Below are positions 30,663 through 30,734 of a stretch of DNA of 30,734 nt, piece after piece. Position 1 is the stretch's first letter. Every line of letters starts with the position of its first letter. Location of the stretch: positions 1 to 30,734 of the forward strand of contig UROR01000009.1 in NCBI GenBank assembly GCA_900549535.1, written 5' to 3'. Made by a program: the position numbers and the translations under genes. Source of the DNA: an uncultured Collinsella sp. Lineage in GTDB: Bacteria > Actinomycetota > Coriobacteriia > Coriobacteriales > Coriobacteriaceae. Under the pieces are notes generated by a model, which was not told the origin of the DNA, made no database searches, and worked only from the letters and a program-made list of their open reading frames with translations.

Positions 30663-30734
30663 AAAAGCGAGCCTTTCGTTTCGAGATTGTTTCAGACGTT
30701 ATAACCATCAATTCGTAGTCGGGCGTATTTTCGC

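Noticed and set aside
1..30734. CRISPR arrays, tRNA or rRNA genes
   Set aside because: No regularly spaced direct repeats, cloverleaf or ribosomal RNA-like sequence was seen on either strand.

Overview
The window holds the right-hand two thirds of an integrated siphovirus-type prophage (about 1-21,200), followed by bacterial chromosome (about 21,204-30,734). High GC, C/G-ending codons, TTG/GTG starts with strong GGAGG ribosome binding sites, and the chromosomal gene set (riboswitch-controlled thiC, thiD, yaaA, an M18 aminopeptidase, polA, a Cof-type HAD phosphatase) suggest a high-GC Gram-positive gut bacterium. My best guess is a Coriobacteriia member such as Collinsella. That placement is inference from gene style, not from a marker gene.

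Prophage layout, all on the plus strand: end of the large terminase (3-203) and portal (208-1632). Next comes a displaced receptor-binding cassette (1632-5823): a coiled-coil tail appendage protein, a large receptor-binding protein whose C-terminus looks like the variable region of a diversity-generating retroelement (DGR), a reverse transcriptase, two small tail-module proteins and a terminator. Then follow a MuF head protein fused to a papain-fold toxin with a small immunity-like gene and its own terminator (5870-7911). A Cys-rich small protein and a gp10-like protein come next, then scaffold, major capsid, head-tail connectors and tail tube. Tail assembly chaperones with a T-heptamer -1 frameshift site, tape measure, a fibronectin-like distal tail protein and a tail hub with a carbohydrate-binding insertion complete the tail. 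The lysis region holds a coiled-coil membrane protein, a holin-like protein, an amidase endolysin and a 33-residue membrane peptide, and ends in a strong terminator. Integrase and repressor are not in the window and should lie to the left.

Chromosomal layout: thiD and thiC on the minus strand, with a clear TPP riboswitch in front of thiC. A one-pass membrane protein is on plus, yaaA and an M18 aminopeptidase on minus, polA on plus, and a HAD phosphatase on minus converging on polA. The polA/HAD junction holds two simple hairpins and a nested palindrome of about 195 bp.

Most unusual points: (1) a DGR-like receptor-binding protein and reverse transcriptase pair placed between portal and MuF. 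The polymerase triad is intact, the DGR motif SQ is changed to SL, a strong hairpin lies just after the variable region, and no template repeat is visible. (2) A phage head protein carrying a deamidase/papain-type toxin next to an immunity-like gene, with a perfect extended -10 promoter inside the toxin gene that could express immunity in the lysogen. (3) The nested palindrome, whose outer arm duplicates the end of the HAD gene.
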